Positions 9,590-20,445 of a stretch of DNA of 56,350 bases are shown here, one piece after another; position 1 is the first letter of the stretch, and each line of letters starts with the position of its first letter. The notes beneath the pieces were generated by a model, which did no database searches, was not told the origin of the DNA, and saw nothing but the letters and a program-made list of their open reading frames with translations. Made by a program: the position numbers and the translations under genes. Origin of the DNA: Symsagittifera roscoffensis (lineage: Eukaryota; Xenacoelomorpha; Acoela; Convolutidae); NCBI RefSeq assembly GCF_963678635.1, contig NW_026971371.1, positions 1-56,350 on the forward strand. The letters are read 5' to 3'.

Positions 9590-10380
9590 AGAAAAATTTG
9601 TTGAAAAAGTTTGCAAAGTAAAAGTGTTTTAAATTTTTGTTGAAAAACTTTGTTAAAAATCAAATTAATTATGCAATTGGTGAAAATTTTTACGAAATTT
9701 GGTTGTAAAGATGGCAAAAAAACCCAGTTTTAATATCATCTAAAAAAGTTCACTTTTTTGCACACATGATAAAAAAATCATTACAAATTTCGCAAACTTG
9801 TTAAAATTTGTACAATAAATTTTGCACGATGCAACTTTTTTTATAATCTTTCTGGCACACATGTTAAAAAAATCAAAGAAAATTTCGCAAATTAAGAAAA
9901 ATTTCATCAAATATTTTCGCATTTTTAAGAAAGTTGTAAGAAGATTTTCTTGCACTGTTGAAAGTTAGAATTTATGAATTTTATTTTTTTTGTTAAAATG
10001 TTTAATTAATTTTTTTAATCATTAAGAAATTCATTTTTTGCATAAATGTTGATCATCAAAAAACAATGTATTAGCATTGAGAACAGTACTTACAGTCATC
10101 AATAATGAAAAACTTTCAGCAGCTATTAAGCAAATTTTTTTCAATAATTTTTTGGGTTTTCGCATAAGCATAATAAAAAGAAGTTAGATTTATGCATTTG
10201 TTTTCTAAAAAACCACAAAAAAACTTGCATCTAACACAAAAACTTCATGAAAATTGTCGCACAATTGTAAAAAAAACCAAAACATTTTTCGCACCTCGTA
10301 AAAAAGTTTAAATATATTTTTGCAAACATGTTGAAAAAATCAAAACAAAATTTGCATCTTACACACGTGTTAAAAATTAC
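9590..10380. repeat. A+T-rich degenerate repeat tract
   Basis: Quasi-periodic copies of a motif of the form CACATGTTAAAAAAATCAAA followed by TTTCGCA recur near 9765, 9855, 10325 and elsewhere. Spurious frames arise on both strands. Unit 2 has a shorter version at 13260-13850, so the tract expands and contracts between copies. Confidence 0.55.
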
Positions 10381-10559
10381 GGTTTCATTCGTTGAAAAAA
10401 TTTCTGATTCTAAATAAAATCATTTTTGAGAAGAATTTTATAAACAAACATTCAATTTTTAAAAGAAAAATTGACACGCTCACTACAGTACCATAACAAT
10501 CAATGATACAATCAACTATTTCCAACAATTCAGTCTCATACTTTGAGTTTTGAACTTTT

Positions 10560-10737
10560 CGAATCCTTTCCAAAAAAGCAGATCCAAGAGTCTGAGTGGA
10601 CGCAAGCTTCCAAACAGAACTGAGGTAATGTCTTTTGATTTTCTTTCATAAATGTTATGTGAGAGAGAGTTAAAAAGAGACTTTGCATTGTAGTCCGAAT
10701 AAAAAGTGGGCTACGCTTGACACATAGCAGATGCCAT
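10560..10737 (-). pseudogene. Minus-strand ORF starting MASAMCQA (unit 1), with a stop
   Basis: The ATG at 10737-10735 opens MASAMCQA, then a TAG, then continues as PTFYSDYNAKSLFNSLS. The unit 2 copy (14182-13967) is open across this point. An alternative frame just downstream (10573-10385) is probably the continuation after a shift. Function unknown. It diverges from the plus-strand ORF at 10975 across about 240 bases. Confidence 0.4.
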
Positions 10738-10974
10738 CACCGATTTTTTGTTTAAAACGATTTTTATCTACATTTAATTGTTTGTATAGTAGTTTCAGCA
10801 TCTACGCTATGTCCATATTTGGATCATCACCTACACACTATTCCATATAAGATAATAATATTTTTTTGGAATGTACAGTGAGTCATCTACATTTCCTGAT
10901 TTCTATACATATACTAATAACAATTTTTTGAAAAATCTTCTACTGATCAATTAGCTCTGAGTCTCAAATCAAAA

Positions 10975-12420
10975 ATGTATTCACCTAAAGATATCCTTCC
11001 CAACTATATTGAATTTGCTAAAAATCAAAAAGAAATGGGAGACTTTCTTGGTCCCAAAAACCCTACAACGGAAAAACTTACTTTGAACCTTGCTTGCAAT
11101 TGCTAAAGAAAAATGATCTGAGACAAATCGAAAATTCTCAGCAAGTCTATTTTGATGAAAAAGAAGGAAAACCGAAATCAGCAATACGGAATACTGTTAT
11201 TCACGTTACTGAAAACCTTGGACTCGTTCCTGTATTGAAACCATATTCTTTCTGACAAAGACTCAACCACGGAGCAGGAACTTGCAAACTGTCATGCGGT
11301 TTATGACGTAGCAACATACAAAAAGAGAAGGGTGTGTAACAATCAAGAAGTACAGTATGAATAAGCCACCCTACATTCAGATTCGATTTCTCACTGCAAA
11401 GTAGAACGAAGTCTTGAAGCAAGTTGCCTATGTCAACTATGCATTAAACGAATTAAAAGAACTCGCCCAAGTCTTGGGAAATTTCATGTTTATTAAGAAC
11501 TGTAATGCTCAATACTTTTGTTGAGTGATGAGTGATATTATTATGATTATCATGTAATTCAAATATTCATCTTCTTCAATCCTTTTTTAAAACTTCTTTG
11601 AGCTGAGCAGTATGAGTTGGAATATTGGTTTTTCCAGAAATTTTATTTAAATGCTTCAAAATAAATTGGGATTTTTTCATATCGTCTTACAAGAAAAATC
11701 CAAGAAATTATCACTAACAGTTTTGGAATCTCAAAATTTACCAAAATGGCAAGATTTGGATACAGAATTACAAATTTCTCAATTTGAATGGACTTTGCAT
11801 AATGGAAGACGTAGAGTTTTTCTAAAATATTGTTCAGATATTCAAAAAAATAGATCTTTCACAATATCGTAGAAAAGGAAACACTTGGAAAAACAATCAG
11901 AAAGCTCACTTGGAAAAAAGGAGTATGATAAACTGGTTGATTTTATCCCCTCTGTTTTGTCCTATCTAGAAACTTTCAAAAAAATTTGTATCATTATTGA
12001 CGAATGCAGTGTAGAAAATAAACGCTAACAACTCGAATGAAATTCTCAGAAATTTTGATTAATAAGGCATGACTATTCATCAAATACAAAAGGAAAAAAT
12101 TACGTTCTTTGTACCTGTATTGTTTTGAAACCTAACATAAATTTGAATGAAATGAAGCAAATTTTTCTTTTTGGGTGTCTAACTGGATGCGGAAATTCCT
12201 GTATAGAATATTTTTTGCAAATTCAAAAATCTTCAGACTTCATGCAATTATACATGATGCAGCTAGATCTGTGAAGTCTACTGCGCATGAGGGACCTGGT
12301 TATTGTTATGTTTTACCTAGATTTTCTAGTTCTTGTTTTCTCGGTTACGTGACTGGGTTGTTTCTCTGTTTATGTGTTAATACATTTGCTTCATCAGCAT
12401 ATGCATTATTTGATTGTTAG
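10975..12420 (+). pseudogene. Long decayed plus-strand gene of unknown function (unit 1)
   Basis: Starts MYSPKDILPNYIEFAKNQKE, followed by a run of frame-shifted segments that can be traced to 12420: ENSQQVYFDEKEGKPKSAIR, HVTENLGLVPVLK, HSDSISHCKVERSLEAS, LPKWQDLDTELQISQFEW and EYDKLVDFIPSVLSYLETF. Unit 2 shows the same string, so the decay mostly predates the duplication. I cannot assign a family. Position between polymerase and integrase suggests an element gene. The original product may have exceeded 400 residues. Confidence 0.4.
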
Positions 12421-12769
12421 TCATTGTAACCAATAATTTCAGCGATTGGATCTTTGGAAATTGGAGCTTTGTTTCCGATTGTATACAATTTTTGTGCAAG
12501 AATTCCATCAAAGGAAGCTATAATCTGATTGGCCTCGACCAAAATCCAAACCAGGAAAACTAATTCTGATTGATTAAACCCACACATTCGAGTTGAAGGT
12601 AGCCCTCTCTCTTAACTAAAAATCGTTTTATTTGCAACTTAACCATCGTAAACTACCTCCTCTCTCAGCTCTAAATACTTCTAATTTAACTTAACTTCCG
12701 TCAACTACCTCCTTCTCAACCTAAAATCATGTTTTTATTCTGTTTCTTCCACTCAACTTATTGCTCAAA

Positions 12770-12871
12770 ATGACCTTCTCAGTGCAAAACAGCAAGCTTA
12801 TGTACTCTGTAGAATATTCACCTGATCTAATTAAACTCAAGACCGAGAAACAGTCTCTTGAGTATTTTTAA
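12770..12871 (+). CDS. Short ORF upstream of the acidic protein (unit 2)
   Basis: Same 33-codon frame as at 8991, with nearly identical sequence (one visible difference, AAAACC to AAGACC). The stop is TAA at 12869 and the next ORF begins five bases later in the -1 frame. Confidence 0.4.
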   Translation: MTFSVQNSKLMYSVEYSPDLIKLKTEKQSLEYF

Positions 12872-12876
12872 CCCGA

Positions 12877-13362
12877 ATGGACATCCGAATCCGAGTCTGG
12901 CACATAGTGGAGGTGATGCAAAGAGATTTCAACGAACATCATATGACGCAAGTACCCATGACAGAGAACCAACTTGGAGAAATGCAAATGATGGAGGAAG
13001 TGGCTGAGCATGTGGAAATGATTTACCCCGAAACTCCTGACTCTAGAAGTGTGGCTCAGCCATTCGACGATTTCCTCTTTCCTTGGGAAGAGGGATCCGT
13101 GGACACCCCAATTACCATCGAAGAGGATGAGGGGTTCTCTGAGCCAAGAACTTCAGTCAGCGAACCACCTAGACAACCACCAATGATGGAGGCAAGACCA
13201 GCGTTGCACTCAATTGAAAACTTGGAAAATTTTGAGAACTCAACTGTTCGACAACTCTTTGTTAAATTTTTGTTGAAAAACTTTGTTAAAAATCAAACTA
13301 ATTATGCAATTGGTGAAAATTTTTACGAATTTAAAAAAATCAAAGAAAATTTCGCAAATTAA
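12877..13362 (+). CDS. Acidic protein of unknown function (unit 2), best copy, with an altered C-terminus
   Basis: The most intact version of the acidic protein. It has no internal stop through ENLENFENSTVRQLF (to about 13260). The natural end DL-stop seen in unit 1 is replaced because a deletion fuses the frame to the A+T-rich repeat tract, adding about 34 unrelated Lys/Asn-rich residues up to 13362. The true domain is therefore about residues 1-128. It has an N-terminal amphipathic segment, a Glu/Met-rich middle, a DDFLFPWEEGSVDTP core and a Pro-rich tail. No family recognised. Confidence 0.5.
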   Translation: MDIRIRVWHIVEVMQRDFNEHHMTQVPMTENQLGEMQMMEEVAEHVEMIYPETPDSRSVAQPFDDFLFPWEEGSVDTPITIEEDEGFSEPRTSVSEPPRQPPMMEARPALHSIENLENFENSTVRQLFVKFLLKNFVKNQTNYAIGENFYEFKKIKENFAN

Positions 13363-13966
13363 GAAAAATTTCATCAAATATTTTTGTATTTTTAAGAAAG
13401 TTGTAAGAAGATTTTCTTGCACTGTTGAAAGTTAGAATTTATGAATTTTATTTTTTTTTGTTAAAATGTTTAATTAATTTTTTTAATCATTAAAAAATTC
13501 ATTTTTTGCATAAATTTTGATCATCAAAAAACAATGTATTAGGATTGAGAACAGTACTTACAGTCATCAATAATGAAAAACTTTCAGCAGCTATTAAGCA
13601 AAATTTTTTCAATAATTTTTTGGGTTTTCGCATAAGCATAATAAAAAAGAAGTTAGATTTATGCATTTGTTTTCTAAAAAACCACAAAAAAACTTGCATC
13701 TAACACAAAAACTACATGAAAATTGTCGCACAATTGTGAAAAAAAACCAAAACATTTTTCGCACCTCGTAAAAAAGTTTAAATATATTTTTGCAAACATG
13801 TTGAAAAAATCAAAACAAAATTTGCATCTTACACACGTGAAAAAATTTCTGATTCTAAATAAAATCATTTTTGAGAAGAATTTTATAAACAAACATTCAA
13901 TTTTTTTAAAAAAAATTGACACGCTCACTACAGTACCATAACAATCAATGATACAATCAACTATTT

Positions 13967-14182
13967 TCAACCATTCAGTCTCATACTTTGAGTTTTGAAC
14001 TTTTCGAACCCTTTCCAAAAAAGCAGATCCAAGAGTCTGAGTGGACGCAAGCTTCCAAACAGAAATGAGGTAATGTCTTTTGATTTTCTTTCATAAATGT
14101 TATCTGAGAGAGAGTTAAAAAGAGACTTTGCATTGTAGTCCGAATAAAAAGTGGGATACGCTTGACACATAGCAGATGCCAT
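13967..14182 (-). CDS. Minus-strand ORF MASAMCQAYPTFYSDYN (unit 2)
   Basis: Open frame of about 71 codons from the ATG at 14182, reading SLFNSLSDNIYERKSKDITS and then a Leu/Arg-rich stretch LFGSLRPLRLLDLLFW. The second half may already be out of frame: in the alternative frame (14018-13674) the text VQNSKYETEWLKIVDCIIDC follows. No family recognised. It is the intact counterpart of the stopped copy at 10560-10737. Confidence 0.4.
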   Translation of the reverse strand: MASAMCQAYPTFYSDYNAKSLFNSLSDNIYERKSKDITSFLFGSLRPLRLLDLLFWKGFEKFKTQSMRLNG

Positions 14183-14419
14183 CACCGATTTTTTGTTTAA
14201 AACGATTTTTATCTACATTGAATTGTTTGTATAGTAGTTTCAGCATCTACGCTATGTCCATATTTGGATCATCACCTACTCACTATTCCATATAAGATAA
14301 TAATATTTTTTTGGAATGTACAGTGAGTCATCTACATTTCCTGATTTCTATACATATACTAATAACAATTTTTTGAAAAATCTTCTACTGATCAATTAGC
14401 TCTGAGTCTCAAATCAAAA

Positions 14420-15861
14420 ATGTATTCACCTAAAGATATCCTTCCCAACTATATTGAATTTGCTAAAAATCAAAAAGAAATGGGAGACTTTCTTGGTCCC
14501 AAAAACCCTGCAACGGAAAAACTTACTTTGAGCCTTGCTTGCAATTGCTAAAGAAAAATGATCTGGGACAAATCGAAAATTCTCAGCAAGTCTATTTTGA
14601 TGAAAAAGAAGGAAAACAGAAATCAGCAATACGGAATACTGTTATTCACGTTACTGAAAACCTTGGACTCGTTCCTGTATTGAATTCATATTCTTTCTGA
14701 CAAAGACTCAACCATGGAGCAGGAACTTGCGAACTGTCATGCGGTTTATGACGTAGCAACATACAAAAAGAGAAGGGTATGTAACAATCAAGTACAGTAT
14801 GAATAAGCCACCCTACATTCAGATTCGATTTCTCACTGCAAAGTAGAACGAAGTCTTGAAGCAAGTTGCCTATGTCAACTATGCATTACACGAATTAAAA
14901 GAATTCGCCCAAGTCTTGGGAAATTTCATGTTTATTAAGAACTGTAATGCTCAATACTTTTGTTGAGTGATGAGTGATATTATTATGATTATCATGTAAT
15001 TCAAATATTCATCTTCTTGAATCCTTTTTTAAAACTTCTTTGAGCTGAGCAGTATGAGTTGGAATATTGGTTTTTCCAGAAATTTTGTTTAAATGCTTCA
15101 AAATAAATTGGGATTTTTTCATATCGTCTTACAAGAAAAGTCCAAGAAATTATCACTAACAATTTTGGAATCTCAAAATTTACCAAAATGGCAAGATTTG
15201 GATACAGAATTACAAATTTCTCAATTTGAATGGTCTTTGCATAATGGAAGACGTAGAGTTTTTCTAAGTTATTGTTCAGATATTTAAAAAATAGATCTTG
15301 CACAATATCGTAGAAAAGGAAACACTTGGAAAAACAATCAGAAAGCTCAGTTGGAAAAAAGGAGTATGATAAACTGGTTGATTTTATCCCCTCTGTTTTG
15401 TCCTATCTAGAAACTTTCAAAAAAACTTGTATCATTATTGACGAATGCAGTGTAGAAAATGAACGTTAACAACTCGAATGAAATTAACAGAAATTTTGAT
15501 TAATAAGGCATGACTATTCATCAAATACAAAAAGAAAAAATTACGTTCTTTGTACCTGTATTGTTTTGAAACCTAACATAAATTTGAATGAAATGAAGTA
15601 AGTTTTTCTTTTTGGGTGTCTAACTGGATGCGGAAAATCCTGTATAGAATATTTTTTGCAAATTCAAAAATCTTCAGACTTCATGCAATTATACATGATG
15701 CAGCTAGATCTGTGAAGTCTACTGCGCATGAGGGACCTGACTTTTGTTTTGTTTTACCTAGATTTTCTAGTTCTTGTTTTCTCGGTTACGTGACTGGGCT
15801 GTTTCTCTGTTTATGTGTTAAAATATTTGCTTCATCAGCATATGCATTATTTGATTGTTAG
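14420..15861 (+). pseudogene. Long decayed plus-strand gene of unknown function (unit 2)
   Basis: Second copy of the gene at 10975. It has the same start MYSPKDILPNYIEFAKNQKE and the same frame breaks. Segment 15093-15287 reads SKKLSLTILESQNLPKWQDL and QFEWSLHNGRRRVFLSYCSDI. A later segment has FGCLTGCGKSC, which resembles a nucleotide-binding loop but has the wrong spacing. It ends just before a splice-acceptor-like ATAATTTCAG and the next ORF at 15901. Confidence 0.4.
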
Positions 15862-15900
15862 TCATTGTAACCAATAATTTCAGCGAAAACAATTAACATC

Positions 15901-16119
15901 ATGAGTTTAGTTGTTTTGGATATTGATTGTTTTGAAAACAAAATCGTGAAAGAGTTAGGAGTTAATAAAAATGGACAAACTGTGGGATATTCCTTTCTTC
16001 CCCGAAAAAAAATCGAAGCTCCATCTCAGTCTGCTCGGTGTACGAAACATCTTCATGGAGTCAATTGGAGCAGTGGTCATGAAAATTATACTGAGCTTGT
16101 AAAAATTTTGAAAAAATAA
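15901..16119 (+). pseudogene. Conserved Maverick ORF with an LDIDCFEN-type start, truncated
   Basis: Starts MSLVVLDIDCFENKIVKELG and contains GYSFLPRKK and HLHGVNWSSGHENYTELVKI, a set of blocks I associate with a conserved ORF of Maverick-type elements in invertebrates. The acidic residues at the very start recall RNase H-fold nucleases, which is only a suggestion. A stop at 16117 is followed by recognisable continuation in shifted frames (KTEFFAKAYEKCKILLEI, about 16120-16185). A polypyrimidine/TTTCAG acceptor lies 20 bases upstream of the ATG. It sits directly before the integrase remnant. Confidence 0.5.
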
Positions 16120-16446
16120 AAGCCCCAAAGACGGAGTTTTTTGCAAAAGCTTATGAAAAATGTAAAATTCTGCTAGAAATTTGGAAATAAAGGTTACAAA
16201 CTTGGATGACTTTGCATGCCCAAAAAATCAGAATTAGATTTTCGAAGATAAAAAATGTGATTGGAGGTGTAGCAGCTAATCATTCATGCAAAAACTCTTC
16301 ACTGTGCAGAAAGAAAAGCATGTGCATACGGAACATGGACTCGATGTTTTTTAATAAATTGCAGGTTATCTAAACCATTTTGTATCATCTTGTGTTTTTG
16401 AATCTTAAATATTAATCATTATCAATTTTTTCATTTCAAAATTGAG

Positions 16447-16935
16447 ATGGGTGATGAATGTGGACATCAATTAAATGGGGAACTTCTAAGAAAATTTGGA
16501 AGGAAAAAAAACATAGAAGTTTACTCGACAGTGATTGAAACAAAAACTGCATTTGCAGAGAGAGCTATTTAATCTTTAAAACACATAATTTACCGCTACA
16601 TAGAAGATCATGGTGAAAAAACTATTCACAAGTTGCCTCAGTTTGTTTGTACAATGAATTGTCGCGTCATTAGATCTATTGGGAAGTCTTCTAGAGATGT
16701 CAAGAATACTGATTTCCTGTCAATTCTGTACAATAAACCTCTAACAAGAAATAGAAAACTTAAATTCAAAGTTGGAGACAGAGTGAAAATTTCAAAGAGT
16801 GATATTCCGTTCCGAAAAGGATACAAACCATAATTTACAGATGAAAATTTTGAGATTTTGGCAATATCTACAAGAAAACCTCCTATATACATCATCAATG
16901 ATCTCGACAGAGAAAAAAATCTGGGAAATTTTTAG
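16447..16935 (+). pseudogene. Retroviral-type integrase of Maverick element, 3' part (lineage 1)
   Basis: Encodes the end of a DDE integrase, the enzyme that inserts the element into the host genome. It starts within the second catalytic motif (MGDECGHQLNGELLRKFG, aspartate of DDE). The glutamate block ETKTAFAERAI follows about 34 residues later, then a stop. It goes on with DFLSILYNKPLTRNRKLKF and VGDRVKISKSDIPFRKGYKP, the C-terminal SH3-like/chromo-type domain, interrupted by another stop, and ends near RKPPIYIINDLD. The N-terminal zinc-binding part and first catalytic Asp are absent. It resembles the C. elegans transposon-derived F54H12.3 type. Confidence 0.8.
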
Positions 16936-17011
16936 GGAAAAGAGCCGAGAAAATGTTCAGGTTAAAGGTTAAAATAAATTTTTGAAAATAAACTTCTTTC
17001 GATCAGTTACG

Positions 17012-17845
17012 ATGGATTTTTTCATTATTGAGTTAAATTCTAACGCTTCTTTTAATTGTTATCCGAATCATAGTCTCAGTTCTTTTTAAAAATTTCTAAC
17101 CGAACAAATGCATTTAAAAGGAGAATGGGAGGTTGCTATTTCAGAAATATCATACCCTTCTTTGTACCAAATTGATAAAGCGGGAAAGTTTATATCCGTA
17201 GATGGTTGAGAAAATTCTGAGGAGAAAAGAAAGATTGTACCGATGCATATTGAACCAGGATTGTATCCAAGTAATGTTGATTTAGTTGCAGCCATGAACA
17301 TCAAATTCGAGAACGTCTAGTTGCTCAAGCATTTGAATTTAACGATATCTATGTATCAGTAGATAAAATTACACAAAAAGTTGATGTTCATTTACCTGAG
17401 AATCAATCAGTGTTTATTATTCAAAGTTCTGGCTTGAGTCACTTTTTGAGTTGTGCGTTAGAGCAAAATCAAACAGGAGTTATAATGAAAGGAAAAAGTC
17501 CACATTATCCTCAGTATTCCTACGACCTTATAAGAATACATTCTTTGATGATATAGAGTGATACTATAGGATATAACGTAGTCGGTGATACAATAACTCT
17601 CTTATTGCGTTGTAGTCAATTTTTCTCCAAAGTGAAAAAGTGGAGATATGATTTCTACAGGTCAGTACATGAATTATCAGTCCTTTACAAATTCACAGTT
17701 CAAAAAAGCATTGAAATTTTTTTTCCATAGTATGAAGATAGAGCTAAGAGATAGTACCGGCAAAAAAATCCCTTCTGTGACCGTAGGAATTACTCGAGTT
17801 GTTCTCTTGTTCCGCAAGACTTCGAATAATCTTTTTTTGATTTAA
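17012..17845 (+). pseudogene. Minor capsid (penton-like) protein of Maverick element (lineage 1), broken
   Basis: The ATG at 17012 opens MDFFIIELNSNASFNCYPNH. A stop and a frame change follow, with the blocks MHLKGEWEVAISEISYPSLY and VPMHIEPGLYPSNVDLVAAM, and later VGDTITLLLRC and MKIELRDSTGKKIPSVTVGI at the C-terminus. This family follows the integrase in Maverick-type elements and is usually regarded as the single jelly-roll penton protein, which I accept with moderate confidence. There are at least three stops or frameshifts. A homologue of the N-terminal half lies at 54111 after the second integrase. Confidence 0.65.
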
Positions 17846-17857
17846 ACTTCATACGAA

Positions 17858-18139
17858 ATGGTGGCTCAAATTTCAGCAGATTTCCCTATTTTTCGAGGAC
17901 ATGCAAGACAACGGGGAAGAGGTTTTAGGGCTCTTGCACAAACTCTTTGGAGAACTGCAGTCCCCTTTAAAAAAATATATATATTCCCAGCTGCGAAAAA
18001 AATTGGAGCATTTTTGTTTGAAATTGCTTCTCCAGAGATTGGGGAAGTTGTTAGTTTCACCATCGGAGCCTCCTGGAACCCACTGGTTGCTTTTTGTTCA
18101 AACTGGAGGGCAGATACTCTTCGCAGATCCTATAGGTAA
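17858..18139 (+). pseudogene. Basic virion core (pX-like) protein, 3' end replaced by inverted repeat
   Basis: The ATG is 13 bases after the minor-capsid frame. The N-terminal part HARQRGRGFRALAQTLWRTA, then PFKKIYIFPAAKKIGAFLFE and ASPEIGEVVS, has the Arg/Gly-rich start and the hydrophobic GxxxFEI-type helix of small pX/core-like proteins of adenoviruses and Mavericks. From about 18056 the sequence is the outer end of the left palindrome arm, so the last 28 codons are not native. Gene order integrase, minor capsid, core protein is the one expected. Confidence 0.6.
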
Positions 18140-20445
18140 ATGATTATATGATTATCCCCTCGGGTACAAGAATATGTGACATACAATTCACAAGGGAAAT
18201 CAACTACTGATAAAAAATCAATACAATCAGCCGACTCAATGTTATGCGTACTTTATTGTATTCATGTCGCTCATGTTATAATTCACATACTGATTTCCAA
18301 TAGGTTTCAAAATTAAGGATCTTGGTTGGACAAGATTTGCTGAACGTATGTTCTTCTAAACTATTTCATTGATGTTTTTGTAAAATTTTTAAATTAATTT
18401 CTTTAAACTCATTCTTATCAACAACAGAATTTCTATTTCTTCAAATTTATGTGAACCGCGTAAATTTTCAGATCAAATCCTTTGAAATATTATGGCATGG
18501 CCATTTGGTTTAGCGGGTATTAACTAACCCGGCGTTGCTTGTCACTACACCCCTCGGGAACGCCTCCCGCTGGTGTAGTAACCATTTTTTTGACAAGAGA
18601 GCAAAGGAAAAACAATATTTTAAACTTGACCTTCTTCTCGATGACAAAACTCACGAACAAAGTGATTGAATAAGTTTACCCTCTATACCCACTTTAAATT
18701 ATGTCAACTGTTCTAGAAAACTCAGCAGCCTTTTCATCATTCAAAAAATTAGATTGGGTTCAATTGTTACGTTAGAAATCATGCCAGTTTGAATTTGAAC
18801 AGATTAAGTCTGCGGCCCGAAGCAAACTTGAGGCAATCTCGAACTGGAACACCACTAACATCTATCTGATTGGGTTAAAATTCACAGCTATTTTCAATTT
18901 TACCATCGGAGGGGGCCAGACAGTTGATACTTGGAGCAATCCAAACTCAAATATTTGAATGTAGAGAGAAGGCAAGGGACGACGAAGGCTTTTGAAGTCA
19001 TCTTGCTTAGTAAATCGGTGGACATTTTTGTGAATTCGACCAGCACATGATAATGTTTTTTGTTGTCAATCGAATGATTGCGAAATTCTAATTTATTCGA
19101 ATGGGTGGATACCGCAAAGTTTGCATTTGAAGCGAAGCCAGAGAAATTGGGGTCATGATCCAGGATGAAAGATTTAGGGGGTTGCTCATAAGTTGCTTCA
19201 ACTATTGCTTTGTGGTTTCAATTAGTTAACGAGATTAAAAAATTACTCAACCCGACCGTTATCATCCTTTTCACTTTCCAAGAAAATGTTTTAGATTTTT
19301 TTCGCTTTTATGTAGGTTTTTCTACTCACTTTAATTTTTTTTTCTTTCGTCAATTTTTTGATTTTTGAGTAATTGTCCGCGCCAAAAACTCGAATTCACC
19401 AGTTGACAAGGTTTTAAAAATTCCCTCGTGGTCTCTTTTGTACAATTTGATAGTTTAATGAGTACGGGTCTGTGCGATTATTTTTGCACCGACTCCAACT
19501 AAACGTTTATGACTCCAAGATGTATCCCTAAAATCATCAAAACAGTCAACATCCGTTTCAAGAGAAGCGTACATATAAATGAACAACAACCAACTGATTT
19601 TTAGCATGGAACTTTGAAAAAAGACTGATCACAGTATACGAGACAAACAAGCGTTCCCAAAATGAAAATGATGTGACAATTTTAGGAACACTCTAAGCCA
19701 TGATGAAAAAATTTAATCATCAAGGATATAGTATCCTAACAAAAAACCACAATTTATATGTGTATTTAGTTGCTTTTTTCTCTGTTATACTCTAAAAATC
19801 AACTAGTGTTTTTTTTCTTTGACGGTTAGTTTAATGACTGCTTTGAATCATGGTATGGAAATTTTAACCGCATGACCAAGAATGGCATAACAAAAGAACT
19901 TGAACCTGAGTGCTTTCGCCCGTAGCTACTATAATAAAGCTACCACATAAGTCTAAAAAATTGGGTTTTCATATGCATTCTTAACACGGCCTTAGACCTC
20001 ATACAAAAAAAATAAAAAGTGATAGCCTCGCATAAAATTTTATTAGCTTTGACTTAATTGAGCCGTGATACCCCTTTCTTGATCTCAATTTCATTAACAA
20101 TTTTTCATAATTTTCATATTCTCATTTTCATTTCGGTAATTCAATCGTAATATTTTAACAAAAACTTAAAACATTTTCCGTTCATCACTATTCCATTACA
20201 AATAGTATCAGTGTCTGATCAAGAAAAAACAATTATCTACCAAACATGCACGAGAGAATCGATTGCGGTCATCCATCATTAGAAAGAGAGAGTTTCTCCG
20301 ACTAGAGCAAGTCCGTTCAACGAATTGGCTCCCCGAAAAATGACAGCAATCAAAATGAGGAATGGAATACAAAAACTCACATATTGCTACTAAACTATCT
20401 CTTTGATCATATCGATATACTTCGACAGAATCAAAAAAAGAACGT
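18056..20445 (+). repeat. Left arm of the large palindrome (about 2.39 kb)
   Basis: Reverse-complementary to 23627-25994. Outer ends align as TTTCACC(A/C)TCGGA, and inner ends stop after the shared AATCAAAAAAAGAACGT. Identity is visibly about 85 percent with small indels, so both arms have aged. No long coding frame is conserved between arms. The arm begins inside the pX-like gene. It could be the long terminal inverted repeat of an inserted element or one side of an inverted duplication. Confidence 0.85.
18514..18579 (+). other. Two adjacent hairpins in the left palindrome arm
   Basis: First hairpin 18514-18531: stem CGGGT/ACCCG, loop of 8. Second hairpin 18544-18579: outer stem ACTACACC/GGTGTAGT (8 perfect pairs), inner stem CGGGA/TCCCG, loop ACGCC. 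Just upstream, TGGTTTAGCGGG resembles a tRNA A box. The right arm keeps all stems (25469-25504 and 25517-25534) and differs only in loops. A degraded third version lies near 22715-22790. Confidence 0.6.

Larger units (their letters stand above)
8676..15885. repeat. Direct tandem duplication, units 8676-12455 and 12456-15885
   Basis: Matching points lie 3779 bases apart at the left end (9098 and 12877) and 3441-3445 bases apart further right (11651 and 15093; 12175 and 15616). The second unit has lost about 330 bases of low-complexity sequence after 13260. Identity is high (visibly above 95 percent over long runs), so this duplication is younger than the 2.5-9 kb array. Confidence 0.9.

Noticed and set aside
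9277-9717. 146-codon minus-strand frame
   Set aside because: It is antisense to the acidic protein and then to A+T-rich repeats; not open in unit 2.
12160-12420. P-loop-like FGCLTGCGKSC in the decayed plus-strand gene
   Set aside because: The spacing is G-x5-G-K-S rather than G-x4-G-K-S/T, unit 1 has GNS instead of GKS, and no Walker B-like block follows.
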